Source: Bacteroidota bacterium | GTDB lineage: Bacteria; Bacteroidota; Bacteroidia; CAILMK01; JAAYUY01 | Direction: 5' to 3' | Length of the DNA: 46,576 nucleotides | NCBI GenBank assembly: GCA_018698135.1 | Contig: JABINZ010000002.1 | Location: 1-46,576 of the forward strand | Shown here: positions 16,024 through 24,602 of the stretch, piece after piece | Layout of the letters: each line of letters starts with the position of its first letter | Numbering within the stretch: the stretch's first letter is position 1 | The notes under the pieces: generated by a model | Told to the model about the DNA's origin: nothing | Seen by the model: the letters and a program-made list of their open reading frames with translations, nothing else | The model's database searches: none | Made by a program: the position numbers and the translations under genes

Positions 16024-16950
16024 ATGAACAATCCAAATCTTTTAGCCGTTCAAATCAGTAATCTTTCTCGATCTTTTGGTCAGGTGAAGGCGCTTGACAT
16101 GCTCAGTTTTCAAATTGAAAAAGGAGAATTGTTTGGTTTTATTGGCCCCGATGGAGCAGGAAAAACAACCTTATTTCGAATTATTACTTCTCTATTGCTT
16201 CCAGACGAAGGTTCTGCTCGTGTTTTTGACTACGATGTGGTTAAGGATTTTAAGGAAATTCGAAAAATCACTGGCTATATGCCGGGGCGTTTCTCTCTCT
16301 ATCATGACTTAACAGTTGAAGAAAACCTGAATTTTTATGCAAGTATTTTTGGAACTTCGATAGAAGAAAATTACGATCTGATAAAAGATATTTATTCGGC
16401 TATTGAGCCATTTAAAAAACGTAGGGCTGGTAAGCTATCAGGAGGAATGAAACAAAAGCTTGCCTTATCTTGTGCGCTGATTCATAAACCTGAAATCCTG
16501 ATTTTAGATGAGCCAACAACGGGTGTTGATGCAGTATCTCGAGTTGAGTTTTGGGAGATGCTCAGACACCTTAAAACAATGGGAATTACCATATTAGTTT
16601 CTACACCCTATATGGATGAAGCCAGCCTTTGCGATCGTGTAGCACTGATGCAGAAAGGACAAATTTTAAGCATTGATAAACCGAAAGCGATTACAGGAAA
16701 CTTCAAGAAAGAAATTGCAGCAATTCGTTCAAATAATGTTTATCAACTCATCAAAGACTTAAGAGCCTATCAAAAAACAGAAAGTGTTTATGCATTTGGA
16801 CAAGATGTTCATTTTATTGAGAAAGGAGGGATGATAAATAAAAAAGAATTGGAGGAATATTTAAAACAAATGAACCATAAACAAATTGAGATAAAAAATA
16901 TTGCTGCAGGAATTGAGGATTGCTTTATGGATTTAATGAAGGAAGAATGA
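16024..16950 (+). CDS. ABC transporter ATPase, first of an asymmetric pair (YbhF N-half type)
   Basis: 308 residues. Walker A is GPDGAGKTT (41-49), the signature is LSGGMKQKLAL and Walker B is ILILDEPTTGVD with the catalytic Glu kept. The H-loop His is missing: the motif reads STPYMDEASLCDR, with Pro where the switch His normally stands. A C-terminal extension of about 80 residues follows the ATPase core. It corresponds to the N-terminal ATPase domain of E. coli YbhF; the C-terminal half is the next gene. It probably pairs with that protein to drive drug or xenobiotic export through the two permeases. A 123-base gap holding a palindromic repeat follows, unlike the tight spacing elsewhere in the operon. 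Confidence 0.93.
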   Translation: MNNPNLLAVQISNLSRSFGQVKALDMLSFQIEKGELFGFIGPDGAGKTTLFRIITSLLLPDEGSARVFDYDVVKDFKEIRKITGYMPGRFSLYHDLTVEENLNFYASIFGTSIEENYDLIKDIYSAIEPFKKRRAGKLSGGMKQKLALSCALIHKPEILILDEPTTGVDAVSRVEFWEMLRHLKTMGITILVSTPYMDEASLCDRVALMQKGQILSIDKPKAITGNFKKEIAAIRSNNVYQLIKDLRAYQKTESVYAFGQDVHFIEKGGMINKKELEEYLKQMNHKQIEIKNIAAGIEDCFMDLMKEE

Positions 16951-16978
16951 AGATGATTCGTGAAATTAATAATGTTAG

Positions 16979-17057
16979 CGTCATTGCGAGCGAAGCGAAG
17001 CAATCCAATCTTTTCATAAATAGAGATTGCTTCATTCGTACCTCATTCGCAATGACG
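16979..17057. repeat. 79-bp palindromic REP/MITE-like element inside the efflux operon
   Basis: The outer arms CGTCATTGCGA (16979-16989) and TCGCAATGACG (17047-17057) are perfect 11-bp inverted repeats. Inner arms GAAGCAATC and GATTGCTTC add a 9-bp perfect stem, with CGAA/TTCG pairing between. The core CGTCATTGCGAGCGAAGCGA belongs, from memory, to an intergenic repeat type found in many unrelated bacteria. In the mRNA it would fold into a long hairpin between the two ATPase genes and could stabilise or reduce downstream transcript. It has no ORF and no U-tract, so it is not a typical terminator. Confidence 0.85.
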
Positions 17058-17073
17058 AATTAGATATTTAATT

Positions 17074-17820
17074 ATGCAAAAACCAAACATCATAGAAGTT
17101 AAAAACCTTGTCAAGAAATTCGGAAGCTTTGTGGCTAATGATAATCTGAACTTTGAAGTGAAGGAAGGGGAGATCTTTGGATTTTTAGGAGCTAATGGTG
17201 CAGGAAAAACAACAGCTATGCGAATATTATGTGGTTTGTCGTTTCCCACATCCGGAGATATTAAAATTGCAGGTTATGATATTTACAAGGATAGAGAAAA
17301 GATCAAACGCAACATTGGCTATATGAGCCAAAAGTTTTCGCTTTATCCCAATTTAACGATCAAAGAGAATATCACTTTTTTTGGAGGAATTTATGGATTG
17401 AGCAAAGCAGATATCAAATCAAGGATGCATAATTTGTTGGAACAACTTCAGTTTTCGCATGCAGCAAATAAGCTGATTCGGGATATTCCTTTAGGTTGGA
17501 TGCAGAAGCTGGCTTTTTCAGTGGCGATTTTTCATCAGCCTAAAATTGCATTTTTAGATGAACCTACTGGAGGAGTTGATCCGATAACAAGAAGGCAGTT
17601 TTGGGAAATGATATATGAGGCTGCAGCGCAAGGAATTACCATATTTGTTACTACCCATTATATGGATGAAGCAGAGTATTGTGATCGGGTTTCCATCATG
17701 GTCGATGGACGAATTGAAGCACTGGACACGCCACAATTGTTGAAAGAAAAATACGAGGCAGATAGCATGAATGATGTTTTTTTAAAACTAGCTAGAATTC
17801 AAATGCATGAATCGGTTTAA
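17074..17820 (+). CDS. ABC transporter ATPase, second of the pair (YbhF C-half type)
   Basis: 248 residues. Walker A is GANGAGKTTAM, Walker B is IAFLDEPTGGVDP with Glu, and the H-loop is a normal TTHYMDEAEYCDR. The signature is degenerate, IPLGWMQKLAF, instead of LSGGxxQ; a PLGW form also occurs in the second half of YbhF-type proteins. Its weak signature and the partner's missing H-loop His are complementary: one composite ATP site (this Walker/H-loop plus the partner's LSGG) can be fully functional and the other degenerate. It overlaps the first permease gene by 14 bases. ATG 17074 is the first start after the palindromic element. Confidence 0.94.
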   Translation: MQKPNIIEVKNLVKKFGSFVANDNLNFEVKEGEIFGFLGANGAGKTTAMRILCGLSFPTSGDIKIAGYDIYKDREKIKRNIGYMSQKFSLYPNLTIKENITFFGGIYGLSKADIKSRMHNLLEQLQFSHAANKLIRDIPLGWMQKLAFSVAIFHQPKIAFLDEPTGGVDPITRRQFWEMIYEAAAQGITIFVTTHYMDEAEYCDRVSIMVDGRIEALDTPQLLKEKYEADSMNDVFLKLARIQMHESV

Positions 17821-18913
17821 AGGTTTTGTCATAAAAGAATTCTTTCACATACTGAGAGATCCAAGGACATTGCTCATCCTGATTGGAATTCCTGTGGCTC
17901 AAATCATGATTTTTGGTTTTGTTATTTCAAACGATATTAAAGATGTGCATATTGCTATTTATGATCAATCGAATGATGAAGTTACAAGAGAAATTACCAA
18001 TAAAATTATTTCTTCTGGCTATTTCATATTAGACGAACCCATTACGCATCACAACCAAATCGAGAAAAGATTTAAAAGAGGAATTGTACGGGAAGTGATT
18101 GTTTTTGAGCAAGATTTTGCAGAGAAACTTGAAAGAGAGGGTAATGCTGATTTGCAAATTATTGCCGATGCTTCAGATGCCAATACGGCAAATCTGATAA
18201 GCAATTTCACACAGGCAATTGTCAGCGATTATTTAAGAAAACTCAACGTGAATAGCCAGGTTCCATTAAAAATTGAAACCGAAGCTCGTATGCTATTCAA
18301 CGAAGAAATGAAAGGAGTTTATATGTTTGTGCCGGGAACAATGGCTCTTATTCTGATGCTTATTTCCACCATGATGACTTCCATCTCTATAGCCAAAGAA
18401 AAAGAATTTGGAACCATGGAAGTATTGTTGGTTTCCCCATTAAAACCTATTCAGATTATCATAGGTAAAGTAGCACCTTATGTTGCCTTGGCTTTTTTGG
18501 ATGCCGTATTAATTTTAATAATGGGAATTTATGTATTTAAAATGCCATTATTAGGAAGCACCCTTTTACTTCTATTAGCAAGTTTGCTATACATACTCAT
18601 GGCTTTATCGTTAGGGATATTGATTTCAACTATCGTTAAAACACAACAAGTCGCCATGTTTATTTCGCTAATAGGCTTGTTGCTTCCAACCATGTTGCTT
18701 TCAGGCTTTATTTTTCCAATTGAAAACATGCCTTTAGTATTGCAATGGGTAGCCAATATCTTACCTTTTAAATACTTTATTGTCATGATCAAGGATATAA
18801 TGCTGAAAGGAGTTGGAATGGCCTATATCTGGAAAGAAGTTTTAATACTAATTGGTTTTACGGTGTTCTTTATAGTTGTAAGTGTCAAAAAATTCAAACT
18901 GCGTCTGGAATAG
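17807..18913 (+). CDS. ABC-2 type permease, first
   Basis: 368 residues. The layout is YbhS/YbhR-like: an N-terminal transmembrane helix after FFHILRDPRTLL, a periplasmic domain of about 140 residues (VHIAIYDQSNDEVTREI...), then five transmembrane helices from about residue 175. The conserved motif EKEFGTMEVLLVSPL lies after the second helix and is the usual coupling element of ABC-2 exporters. It forms the membrane channel with the next gene product. Its start lies inside the 3' end of the ATPase gene, consistent with translational coupling. Confidence 0.94.
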   Translation: MNRFKGFVIKEFFHILRDPRTLLILIGIPVAQIMIFGFVISNDIKDVHIAIYDQSNDEVTREITNKIISSGYFILDEPITHHNQIEKRFKRGIVREVIVFEQDFAEKLEREGNADLQIIADASDANTANLISNFTQAIVSDYLRKLNVNSQVPLKIETEARMLFNEEMKGVYMFVPGTMALILMLISTMMTSISIAKEKEFGTMEVLLVSPLKPIQIIIGKVAPYVALAFLDAVLILIMGIYVFKMPLLGSTLLLLLASLLYILMALSLGILISTIVKTQQVAMFISLIGLLLPTMLLSGFIFPIENMPLVLQWVANILPFKYFIVMIKDIMLKGVGMAYIWKEVLILIGFTVFFIVVSVKKFKLRLE

Positions 18914-20031
18914 TGAAAACAATATTATACATATTGCGTAAAGAGTTTATTCAGGTTTTTCGAGATAAAACCATGCTCCCCATGATCTTTTTCATGCCCA
19001 TAGTGCAATTGATTATTTTGGTAAATGCAGCTACTTTTGATATGAAACGCATTGATATGGTGGTTGTAGACAAGGATCTTAGTTCCAGTTCGCGAGAATT
19101 GGTGAATAAGTTTGTTGGATCAGAATTTTATCATATAACAGATTACAGTTTTTCACTAAAGGAAGCTGAAGATTTGGTGCTGCACCGAAAGGCTGATGTT
19201 ATCTTGCATATACATAAAGGATTTGAACGTGATTTAATTGTTGAAAACAATGGTAAGCTGCAGTTGTTGGTTAATGCCATCAATAGCACGGTAGCCGGAT
19301 TAATTAATGCTTATACTGGAACAATCATCCAGTCGTATAATCAAAATTTGAGAGCTGAAATGATTAATATATTGCAGCCTCAGCGAATGAAGCAAATTAG
19401 TATAACTACCTCATTTTGGTACAACCCGGAAATGAATTATAAAACCTTTATGTTGCCTGGTATATTGGTTATTTTAGTTACTGCCATTGGAATGATATTA
19501 ACAGCCATTAATTTAGTCAGGGAAAAAGAAATGGGCACTATTGAGCAAATTAATGTAACACCCATTCGTAAACATCATTTTATTATTGGCAAGCTGTTGC
19601 CTTTCTGGTTTATCGCTCTTTTCGAATTGGCTTTTGGATTGGTCATTGGAAAGTTACTTTATCAGATACCTTTTGTGGGAAGTATCGCATTGCTTTTCTT
19701 ATTTGCCTCTATCTATATATTGGTTGCACTGGGAGTTGGCTTATTGATTTCAACTTTAGCCAATAGTCAGCAGCAAGTAATGTTTATTGCTTTCTTCTTC
19801 CTGATTGTATTCATCCTTATGTCAGGAATATTTACACCCGTTGAGAGTATGCCACATTGGGCACAGAAAATCAACATCATCAATCCATTTTCCTATTTCA
19901 TGAAGGCTATCCGTATGATTATGCTGAAAGGTTCGGGATTCTTTGATGTATTGAAGGAAATGATCTCTTTGTCTATTTATGCTGTGGTGGTTTTAAGTTT
20001 AGCTGTTTGGAGGTATCGAAAGGTAGCCTGA
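18913..20031 (+). CDS. ABC-2 type permease, second (GTG start)
   Basis: 372 residues and paralogous to the preceding permease: EFIQVFRDKTMLPMIFFMP at the N-terminus, a periplasmic domain (IDMVVVDKDLSSSSRELVNK...), then EKEMGTIEQINVTPI and a block of five transmembrane helices. The start codon is GTG at 18913, whose G is the last base of the previous TAG (TAGTG), so translation is directly coupled. It is the last gene of the efflux operon and converges, 11 bases away, on the beta-barrel gene at 20043. No strong terminator is visible between them. Confidence 0.94.
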   Translation: MKTILYILRKEFIQVFRDKTMLPMIFFMPIVQLIILVNAATFDMKRIDMVVVDKDLSSSSRELVNKFVGSEFYHITDYSFSLKEAEDLVLHRKADVILHIHKGFERDLIVENNGKLQLLVNAINSTVAGLINAYTGTIIQSYNQNLRAEMINILQPQRMKQISITTSFWYNPEMNYKTFMLPGILVILVTAIGMILTAINLVREKEMGTIEQINVTPIRKHHFIIGKLLPFWFIALFELAFGLVIGKLLYQIPFVGSIALLFLFASIYILVALGVGLLISTLANSQQQVMFIAFFFLIVFILMSGIFTPVESMPHWAQKINIINPFSYFMKAIRMIMLKGSGFFDVLKEMISLSIYAVVVLSLAVWRYRKVA

Positions 20032-20042
20032 TTTTAAAGACA

Positions 20043-20648
20043 TCAATCTGCAGCTAAATTCAAACTAATTCCTGTAGTGATTAAATATCCACTCAAATCC
20101 TTAAATTGAAATGCGTGTTTCTGGTAATAATCATATGTTAGGTTGATGGAAAAAGCAAAAGTTTCAGAAAATCTCTTTCTGTATCCAAGCGATAAAATGA
20201 GTCCAAAATTGTCAGCCTGCATCTTTTCAAAACTTTCGTTTACAAGATTATAAGACAAGCCACTTTGTATGATAATGAAATTATTATCTGTAATCTTTAA
20301 AGGGATTTCAATTCCAAATGCCAACTGCTTTTTTCTTAAAATTAATAAGCTGTCGTTTGGTGTGAATGCTTGAAAAAGTGTATCCACTTTGGCTTGTGTA
20401 TGCGAAAACTTTAGCCAAGGAAAAGCGCCTCCATTCATATCTCCAAAAGTGGTGCCTATGTTCCAATTGAAAGTTGACTTTGTTTGATAATATGATTGAA
20501 AATAGTTGCTTTGAGGAAAAAATACGCCAATTCCCAGATTTAAATCAATACGTGGTATAGTTTCTTTTTCAACTTGACCAAAAAGAAAATTTGAAAATGA
20601 GCTTATAATTATCAGTGAAAATATAAATAGTTTTAGTGTCTTTTTCAT
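20043..20648 (-). CDS. Outer membrane beta-barrel protein, 201 aa
   Basis: The signal peptide ends at NFLFGQ. The mature part alternates amphipathic strands (RIDLNLGIGVFF, STFNWNIGTTFG, FIIIQSGLSYNLV, NFGLILSLGYRKRF, FAFSINLTYDYY) and ends in LITTGISLNLAAD, the pattern of a small 8-stranded barrel of the PorT/OmpW-like shape. No specific family is recognised. It has no T9SS domain. It converges on the efflux operon but nothing ties it functionally to the pump. Confidence 0.75.
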   Translation of the reverse strand: MKKTLKLFIFSLIIISSFSNFLFGQVEKETIPRIDLNLGIGVFFPQSNYFQSYYQTKSTFNWNIGTTFGDMNGGAFPWLKFSHTQAKVDTLFQAFTPNDSLLILRKKQLAFGIEIPLKITDNNFIIIQSGLSYNLVNESFEKMQADNFGLILSLGYRKRFSETFAFSINLTYDYYQKHAFQFKDLSGYLITTGISLNLAAD

Positions 20649-20744
20649 ATGAGGATTTAAGTAGTTATAAAGTTTGTCATATTAATTCAGGTACAATTTA
20701 CATGTTTTATATAGGTCATTCTTATTCGAAAATCTCAAATTCAG

Positions 20745-21587
20745 CTAATTGTTTATTAAATTCTTTACCCAGTTTAAATTAGGATATTGGATTTTTAAAT
20801 CTTTAAATAGCATTTCATCATAAATTGGCATATTCAAATTATTTATTTCAGTCTGCATCCATTTTTGCAAATCATTTTTTGCAACACTTACAGTCTCAAT
20901 TGTTATTTTTTCAGCATGTTTGTTGATTACTTTAAGTATTGAAAAACTATAATCACTTTCTATAATTTCAGGGTAGATCTGATTTAATTCAAGTGAGTTG
21001 GCAATTTGAAAAATACCCTGTTCAGCCGTTATTGTATCTACAACATATTGCAGCAAAGAGTCTGAGGCTATCAGCTCATATGAGCTTCCGGTTTGTGCCT
21101 GTTGAAAAGCTTTTTGAATAGCTCCTATAGGCAGTACATGGAATTCTTTTTTTAAATAAAAATACTGATTTAACTTTTGTGTAACAACAATAGGCCGAAA
21201 GAAAAGCTGATTCAATGAGTTTGTATCCTCTTCAAAAATGTTTTGAATTTGAGTTAACAATTCAGGAGCTTTTGAGCTAGCGAATGTGTGGTTTTTTAAT
21301 TCTTGTAATTCATAAGCTAAAATGTCTAAATTTTGTTTTCTTAAAAGTGCATATTCAATCATTTCATTGGTCAACATAACACATGCTTGTAGTCTATTAA
21401 TTGAATTGTTTCCATAGACTTTTTCAATTGCTACTTTATAATCAATGTCACGTTCAGAAATTGATAGATCCTCAATTTTCAGGATTATTTTTGAATCAGT
21501 TAATTCTTTTTCATTCTCTTTCTTATTGTTTGAATTACACGAAAGGAATAGGAAAGCTAATAATGCAATGCTTACTATATTTTTCAT
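20745..21587 (-). CDS. Lipoprotein with weak SurA-like architecture
   Basis: About 280 residues. ATG 21587 is chosen because it begins MKNIVSIALLAFLFLSC, a clean lipoprotein signal with the acylated Cys at 17. A longer frame to 21644 would translate through a terminator hairpin. The mature protein is helical and charged. The block SERDIDYKVAIEKVYG...ACVMLTNEMIEYALLRK resembles the N-terminal helical core of SurA/PrsA-type chaperones, but no parvulin PPIase domain is seen. It could be a periplasmic folding factor; that is inference. It starts 7 bases after the terminator of the upstream kelch gene, so its promoter is unclear. Confidence 0.7.
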   Translation of the reverse strand: MKNIVSIALLAFLFLSCNSNNKKENEKELTDSKIILKIEDLSISERDIDYKVAIEKVYGNNSINRLQACVMLTNEMIEYALLRKQNLDILAYELQELKNHTFASSKAPELLTQIQNIFEEDTNSLNQLFFRPIVVTQKLNQYFYLKKEFHVLPIGAIQKAFQQAQTGSSYELIASDSLLQYVVDTITAEQGIFQIANSLELNQIYPEIIESDYSFSILKVINKHAEKITIETVSVAKNDLQKWMQTEINNLNMPIYDEMLFKDLKIQYPNLNWVKNLINN

Positions 21588-21593
21588 TCGGCT

Positions 21594-21625
21594 AAAATAA
21601 AAAGACCTCCCTAAACAGGAGGTCT
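21594..21625 (-). terminator. Rho-independent terminator after the kelch gene
   Basis: On the minus strand, an 8-bp perfect stem AGACCTCC / GGAGGTCT with a 7-base loop is followed by TTTTATTTT. It lies 20 bases past the kelch gene stop. It also ends only 7 bases before the ATG of the next lipoprotein gene, which is unusual. Confidence 0.85.
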
Positions 21626-21644
21626 CCAGAAATAATTTTTCCAT

Positions 21645-23426
21645 TTAATTCTTACGGTGAATATAAAAGAAATTTGGATTCATTTCATAAACGGTTGTTA
21701 AATAACTTGGTGATGTAGTACCTCCCCCAATTGCGTAAATTTTATTATTGCAAAGTGTAGCTCCAAACATTTGTAAACCTCCGGGCATCTCAGTACTTGC
21801 GCCCCAGCTATTGATTTTGGGATCATAAACTTCGTTGATGTCATAAACAACAGATCCATTATCATTAATGCCCCCAATTGCATAAATTTTATCCTCCAGT
21901 ACTACACATTCATGGTTCATTCGGCTCGATGGCATTTCTTTTTTGGATACCCATGTGTTGGTCGTGGGATCATACATTTCATTTTTATCAGAATTGTATG
22001 ATCCAGTTTTTCCTCCAATTGCATAAATATTACCATCATGAGCTACACAAATTACTGTATATCTTCCGGTTGGAATGGATGCTTTTGTTGACCAAGAATT
22101 GGTAAACGGATTATACATCTCATTCTTTGTTAATGTAGAACCTGTATTTGATTGACCACTGATAATATATATTTTATTATCGACTACCGCACAACCATAA
22201 AGTGTTCGAGCTGTTGGCATAGCTGCATTGGTCGTCCAATTATTAGAAGTTGGATCATATGATTCATTCACACTTAGTTTTGAGGTATTGTTTCCGCCAA
22301 TCACATAAATCTTATTATTGATTACTGCTGCTTTTACACCTTGTCTTTTTGTGTTCATAGAGGCTTTCGTAGTCCATGTGTTTGTCACGGGATCATACAT
22401 TTCGTTGACTGACAGATCGCCAGAACTATTTCTGCCACCAATTACATATATTTTATTGTTTACAGTTGCAACAGCGCAAAACCGTCTGGCTGTGGTCATA
22501 TTAGCTTTTGTATCCCAAGTTGGTATCCCATCCAAATGTGTGCCTGCATAAGTGTAACCTGCCGGTGGAGTGAAATCTTGAGTCATGATGCAAGCTCCTG
22601 ATGGCAATGCTGTGCCCGATGATTGAGAAGGCAAAACAACATAATTCCCCTTACTTAGAAATAATGTGTCGGTAGAAATACTTAAAAGTTGCAATTCATT
22701 CTGATCGTCTGTATCAATTTTTACCTGATTTCCATCACTAATTCCTAAACTATCTCCATTTAACTGAAGAATTTGCAATTCGTTAGTTGAATCTGCATCT
22801 GCATCATCAATTTCATCCGGTAAAGTAATGGTGTTCCCATCGCTGATTGTCAACTCATGATTTGTTATGGCCAAGGTTTGCAATTCATTTGTTTTATCAG
22901 CATCAGCATCTTCAACTTCATCGGTAACGCTACCTCCTCCATTTGAGAGTTCAATATTATTTCCTGTTTTGGAAATAGTTTGCAATTCATTGGTAGAACT
23001 TGTATCGCCTCCAGTAGAATTTCCTGCACTTTTAGCATACAGGGCAAAGGGTACCGACAACAATTGACTACTTCCCATGAGAACGAAATTTGTTCCTCCG
23101 GCAATGTCAATTTCTATTTTCGTAAAATAGGTGTCACTACTCCAATCAATTGTTTTAAAATCTCCTGCTGTAACAGTTCCTTTACCAATTTGTAAATTAA
23201 TTAAGCCAAAGCCGTTTGCTGTTGGCTGATGCAATTCCGAATAAACAGCAAATCCAGTAGCAGATCCTTTTAATAGTGATATTTTCACGGAAACACTCTG
23301 ATTTTTAACAACTATCCCGCTGGCATCTCTAACAATAGCCTGATAGTTGAACGCTTCGGGACTTTGTGAATAAGCAACACTAAACAAAGTGCAAATGGCA
23401 ATAATCGATAGTATAGTCTTTTTCAT
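21645..23426 (-). CDS. Secreted kelch-repeat protein with repetitive stalk
   Basis: 593 residues. After the signal peptide (to AYSQ) comes a conserved Bacteroidetes N-terminal domain (FNYQAIVRDASGIVVKNQSV ... SVPFALYAKSAG, about 25-135). Residues of about 140-270 are four degenerate tandem repeats of the form TNELQ-L...L--S-GN-V-LPDE-DDADAD, acidic and beta-solenoid-like. Residues of about 300-585 are six kelch repeats (MYDPVTNTWTTKASM, NNKIYVIGG), predicting a six-bladed propeller. The C-terminus (FFYIHRKN) is not a T9SS sorting domain. Its ATG directly follows the stop of the small T9SS gene upstream, so the two are co-transcribed. Its partner or ligand is unknown. Confidence 0.87.
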   Translation of the reverse strand: MKKTILSIIAICTLFSVAYSQSPEAFNYQAIVRDASGIVVKNQSVSVKISLLKGSATGFAVYSELHQPTANGFGLINLQIGKGTVTAGDFKTIDWSSDTYFTKIEIDIAGGTNFVLMGSSQLLSVPFALYAKSAGNSTGGDTSSTNELQTISKTGNNIELSNGGGSVTDEVEDADADKTNELQTLAITNHELTISDGNTITLPDEIDDADADSTNELQILQLNGDSLGISDGNQVKIDTDDQNELQLLSISTDTLFLSKGNYVVLPSQSSGTALPSGACIMTQDFTPPAGYTYAGTHLDGIPTWDTKANMTTARRFCAVATVNNKIYVIGGRNSSGDLSVNEMYDPVTNTWTTKASMNTKRQGVKAAVINNKIYVIGGNNTSKLSVNESYDPTSNNWTTNAAMPTARTLYGCAVVDNKIYIISGQSNTGSTLTKNEMYNPFTNSWSTKASIPTGRYTVICVAHDGNIYAIGGKTGSYNSDKNEMYDPTTNTWVSKKEMPSSRMNHECVVLEDKIYAIGGINDNGSVVYDINEVYDPKINSWGASTEMPGGLQMFGATLCNNKIYAIGGGTTSPSYLTTVYEMNPNFFYIHRKN

Positions 23427-23969
23427 TTAATTGTGTTTTATTAGTTGATAGCTGCTAAGTAATTCCTGGTTTTGGGAATGGATAGTTATTAAATAAGTAC
23501 TAGCTGCTAAATTTTTTAAATTGATGGTAATTTCATTTGCTGAAAAATCCTCCAGAATAATCAAATTACCTTGTAAATCAAATATCCTTATTTCCCTCTT
23601 TTGTGGATTTAGTGAATTGGCTCTAATCTTAACAAAATCGGATGCAGGATTTGGGTAAACATCAAAATCGAATGTAAAATTATTCAATTCGCTAATTGAC
23701 ACGATGGAATAATTTGGTTGATGAAAACCTTGTGTTAGGACAACACTTGCATTGGATTCTGTTTCAATAATTGTTTCTCCAATGGTCCATGATATAGTTG
23801 CTGTGGCATTTGAAAAATGATTTCCAGAGGAAGATATAATTTCAGGGCCATTAGTTTGCGCTATTGAATATTGAAAAAACAAAGTGACAAGTAAAACTAG
23901 GAACCCTGTTTTTTTTAGCTTTATGTCTGATGAATCCTGAAAATGAGAAAACAGATGTAATTTATTCAT
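23427..23969 (-). CDS. Small T9SS-sorted protein upstream of the kelch gene
   Basis: 180 residues. The N-terminus has a longer cytoplasmic lead (about 20 residues) before the hydrophobic core GFLVLLVTLFFQYSIAQ. The mature domain is short: NATATISWTIGETIIETESN...LTQGFHQPNY, a segment often found in small Bacteroidetes T9SS proteins. The last 75 residues are a sorting domain (VYPNPASDFVKIRA, IRIFDLQGN, LAASTYLITI). With almost no other domain, it is nearly a signal peptide plus a sorting tag, and may act as an anchor or partner for the abutting kelch protein. ATG 23969 is the only good start. Confidence 0.85.
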   Translation of the reverse strand: MNKLHLFSHFQDSSDIKLKKTGFLVLLVTLFFQYSIAQTNGPEIISSSGNHFSNATATISWTIGETIIETESNASVVLTQGFHQPNYSIVSISELNNFTFDFDVYPNPASDFVKIRANSLNPQKREIRIFDLQGNLIILEDFSANEITINLKNLAASTYLITIHSQNQELLSSYQLIKHN

Positions 23970-24085
23970 GAAAGAAAAGTTTAATGAATTAGAAGTGTAA
24001 ATTTAACAAATTAAAATATAATTGCAATATGATCAGAAAGAGTTCATTAATCTAATTTTTTGCAGATATGAAATAGAAAGTTCAA

Positions 24086-24559
24086 TTATTCCAGAGTATT
24101 TCTTTCTATTATTAAACCAAACTCCATCACATTGGGAAGATAATCCAATGGCATATCATTTTCGATCTGAAAAACATAAGTTCCTAATTCATTAAATTTA
24201 TAGTTTTCTTCAATCAGTACTTCCAAATCACAAATATCTTCAGCACAATCGCTCAAATACTCTTTATTAGGACCGCTAAGCTGTAGGGTATACTTATTAT
24301 CTGTAATTTTTCCAGAAGGAGATGTCATGTGTACATTTACCCGCATGAATTCAAATTGAAAACCATAAACATGTCTCAGTGCCAGGAAAATTTTATGTTC
24401 AGAAATGGTATCTGAAATCTCGGGTTTGAATTTTAATACTTTACTCTTTTGCCAACGGTAATCCTTGAAATCCTTATGATGAGATTCGTAAATCCGATCG
24501 GGGTTACAGGCAAATAAAGTGAATAGTGCAAAAATTGAAATGAGTAGGAATTGTTTCAT
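24086..24559 (-). CDS. gldH: Gliding motility lipoprotein GldH family
   Basis: 157 residues. The lipobox LFAC gives an acylated cysteine at 18. The mature part follows the GldH pattern: a Y-W-K segment (YRWQKSKVLKFKPEISDTIS), FLALRHVYGFQFEFMRVNVH, TSPSGKITDNKYTL and FNELGTYVFQIENDMPLDYL, ending in MEFGLIIER. GldH is an outer membrane lipoprotein needed for gliding in Flavobacterium, but homologues are common in non-gliding Bacteroidetes. No other gld gene lies nearby. It is 43 bases after the VanX-like gene and may share its transcript. Confidence 0.82.
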   Translation of the reverse strand: MKQFLLISIFALFTLFACNPDRIYESHHKDFKDYRWQKSKVLKFKPEISDTISEHKIFLALRHVYGFQFEFMRVNVHMTSPSGKITDNKYTLQLSGPNKEYLSDCAEDICDLEVLIEENYKFNELGTYVFQIENDMPLDYLPNVMEFGLIIERNTLE

Positions 24560-24602
24560 AATTTATTATTAATGTTATTAGTATAACTATTTAGCGCTTT
24601 AC

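Noticed and set aside
16951-17073. Palindromic element as an insertion sequence or CRISPR unit
   Set aside because: It has no transposase ORF and no repeated spacer structure; only one copy is in the window.
21588-21644. Longer N-terminus for the lipoprotein (start at 21644)
   Set aside because: It would translate through a clear terminator hairpin and place 19 residues before a perfect lipoprotein signal.
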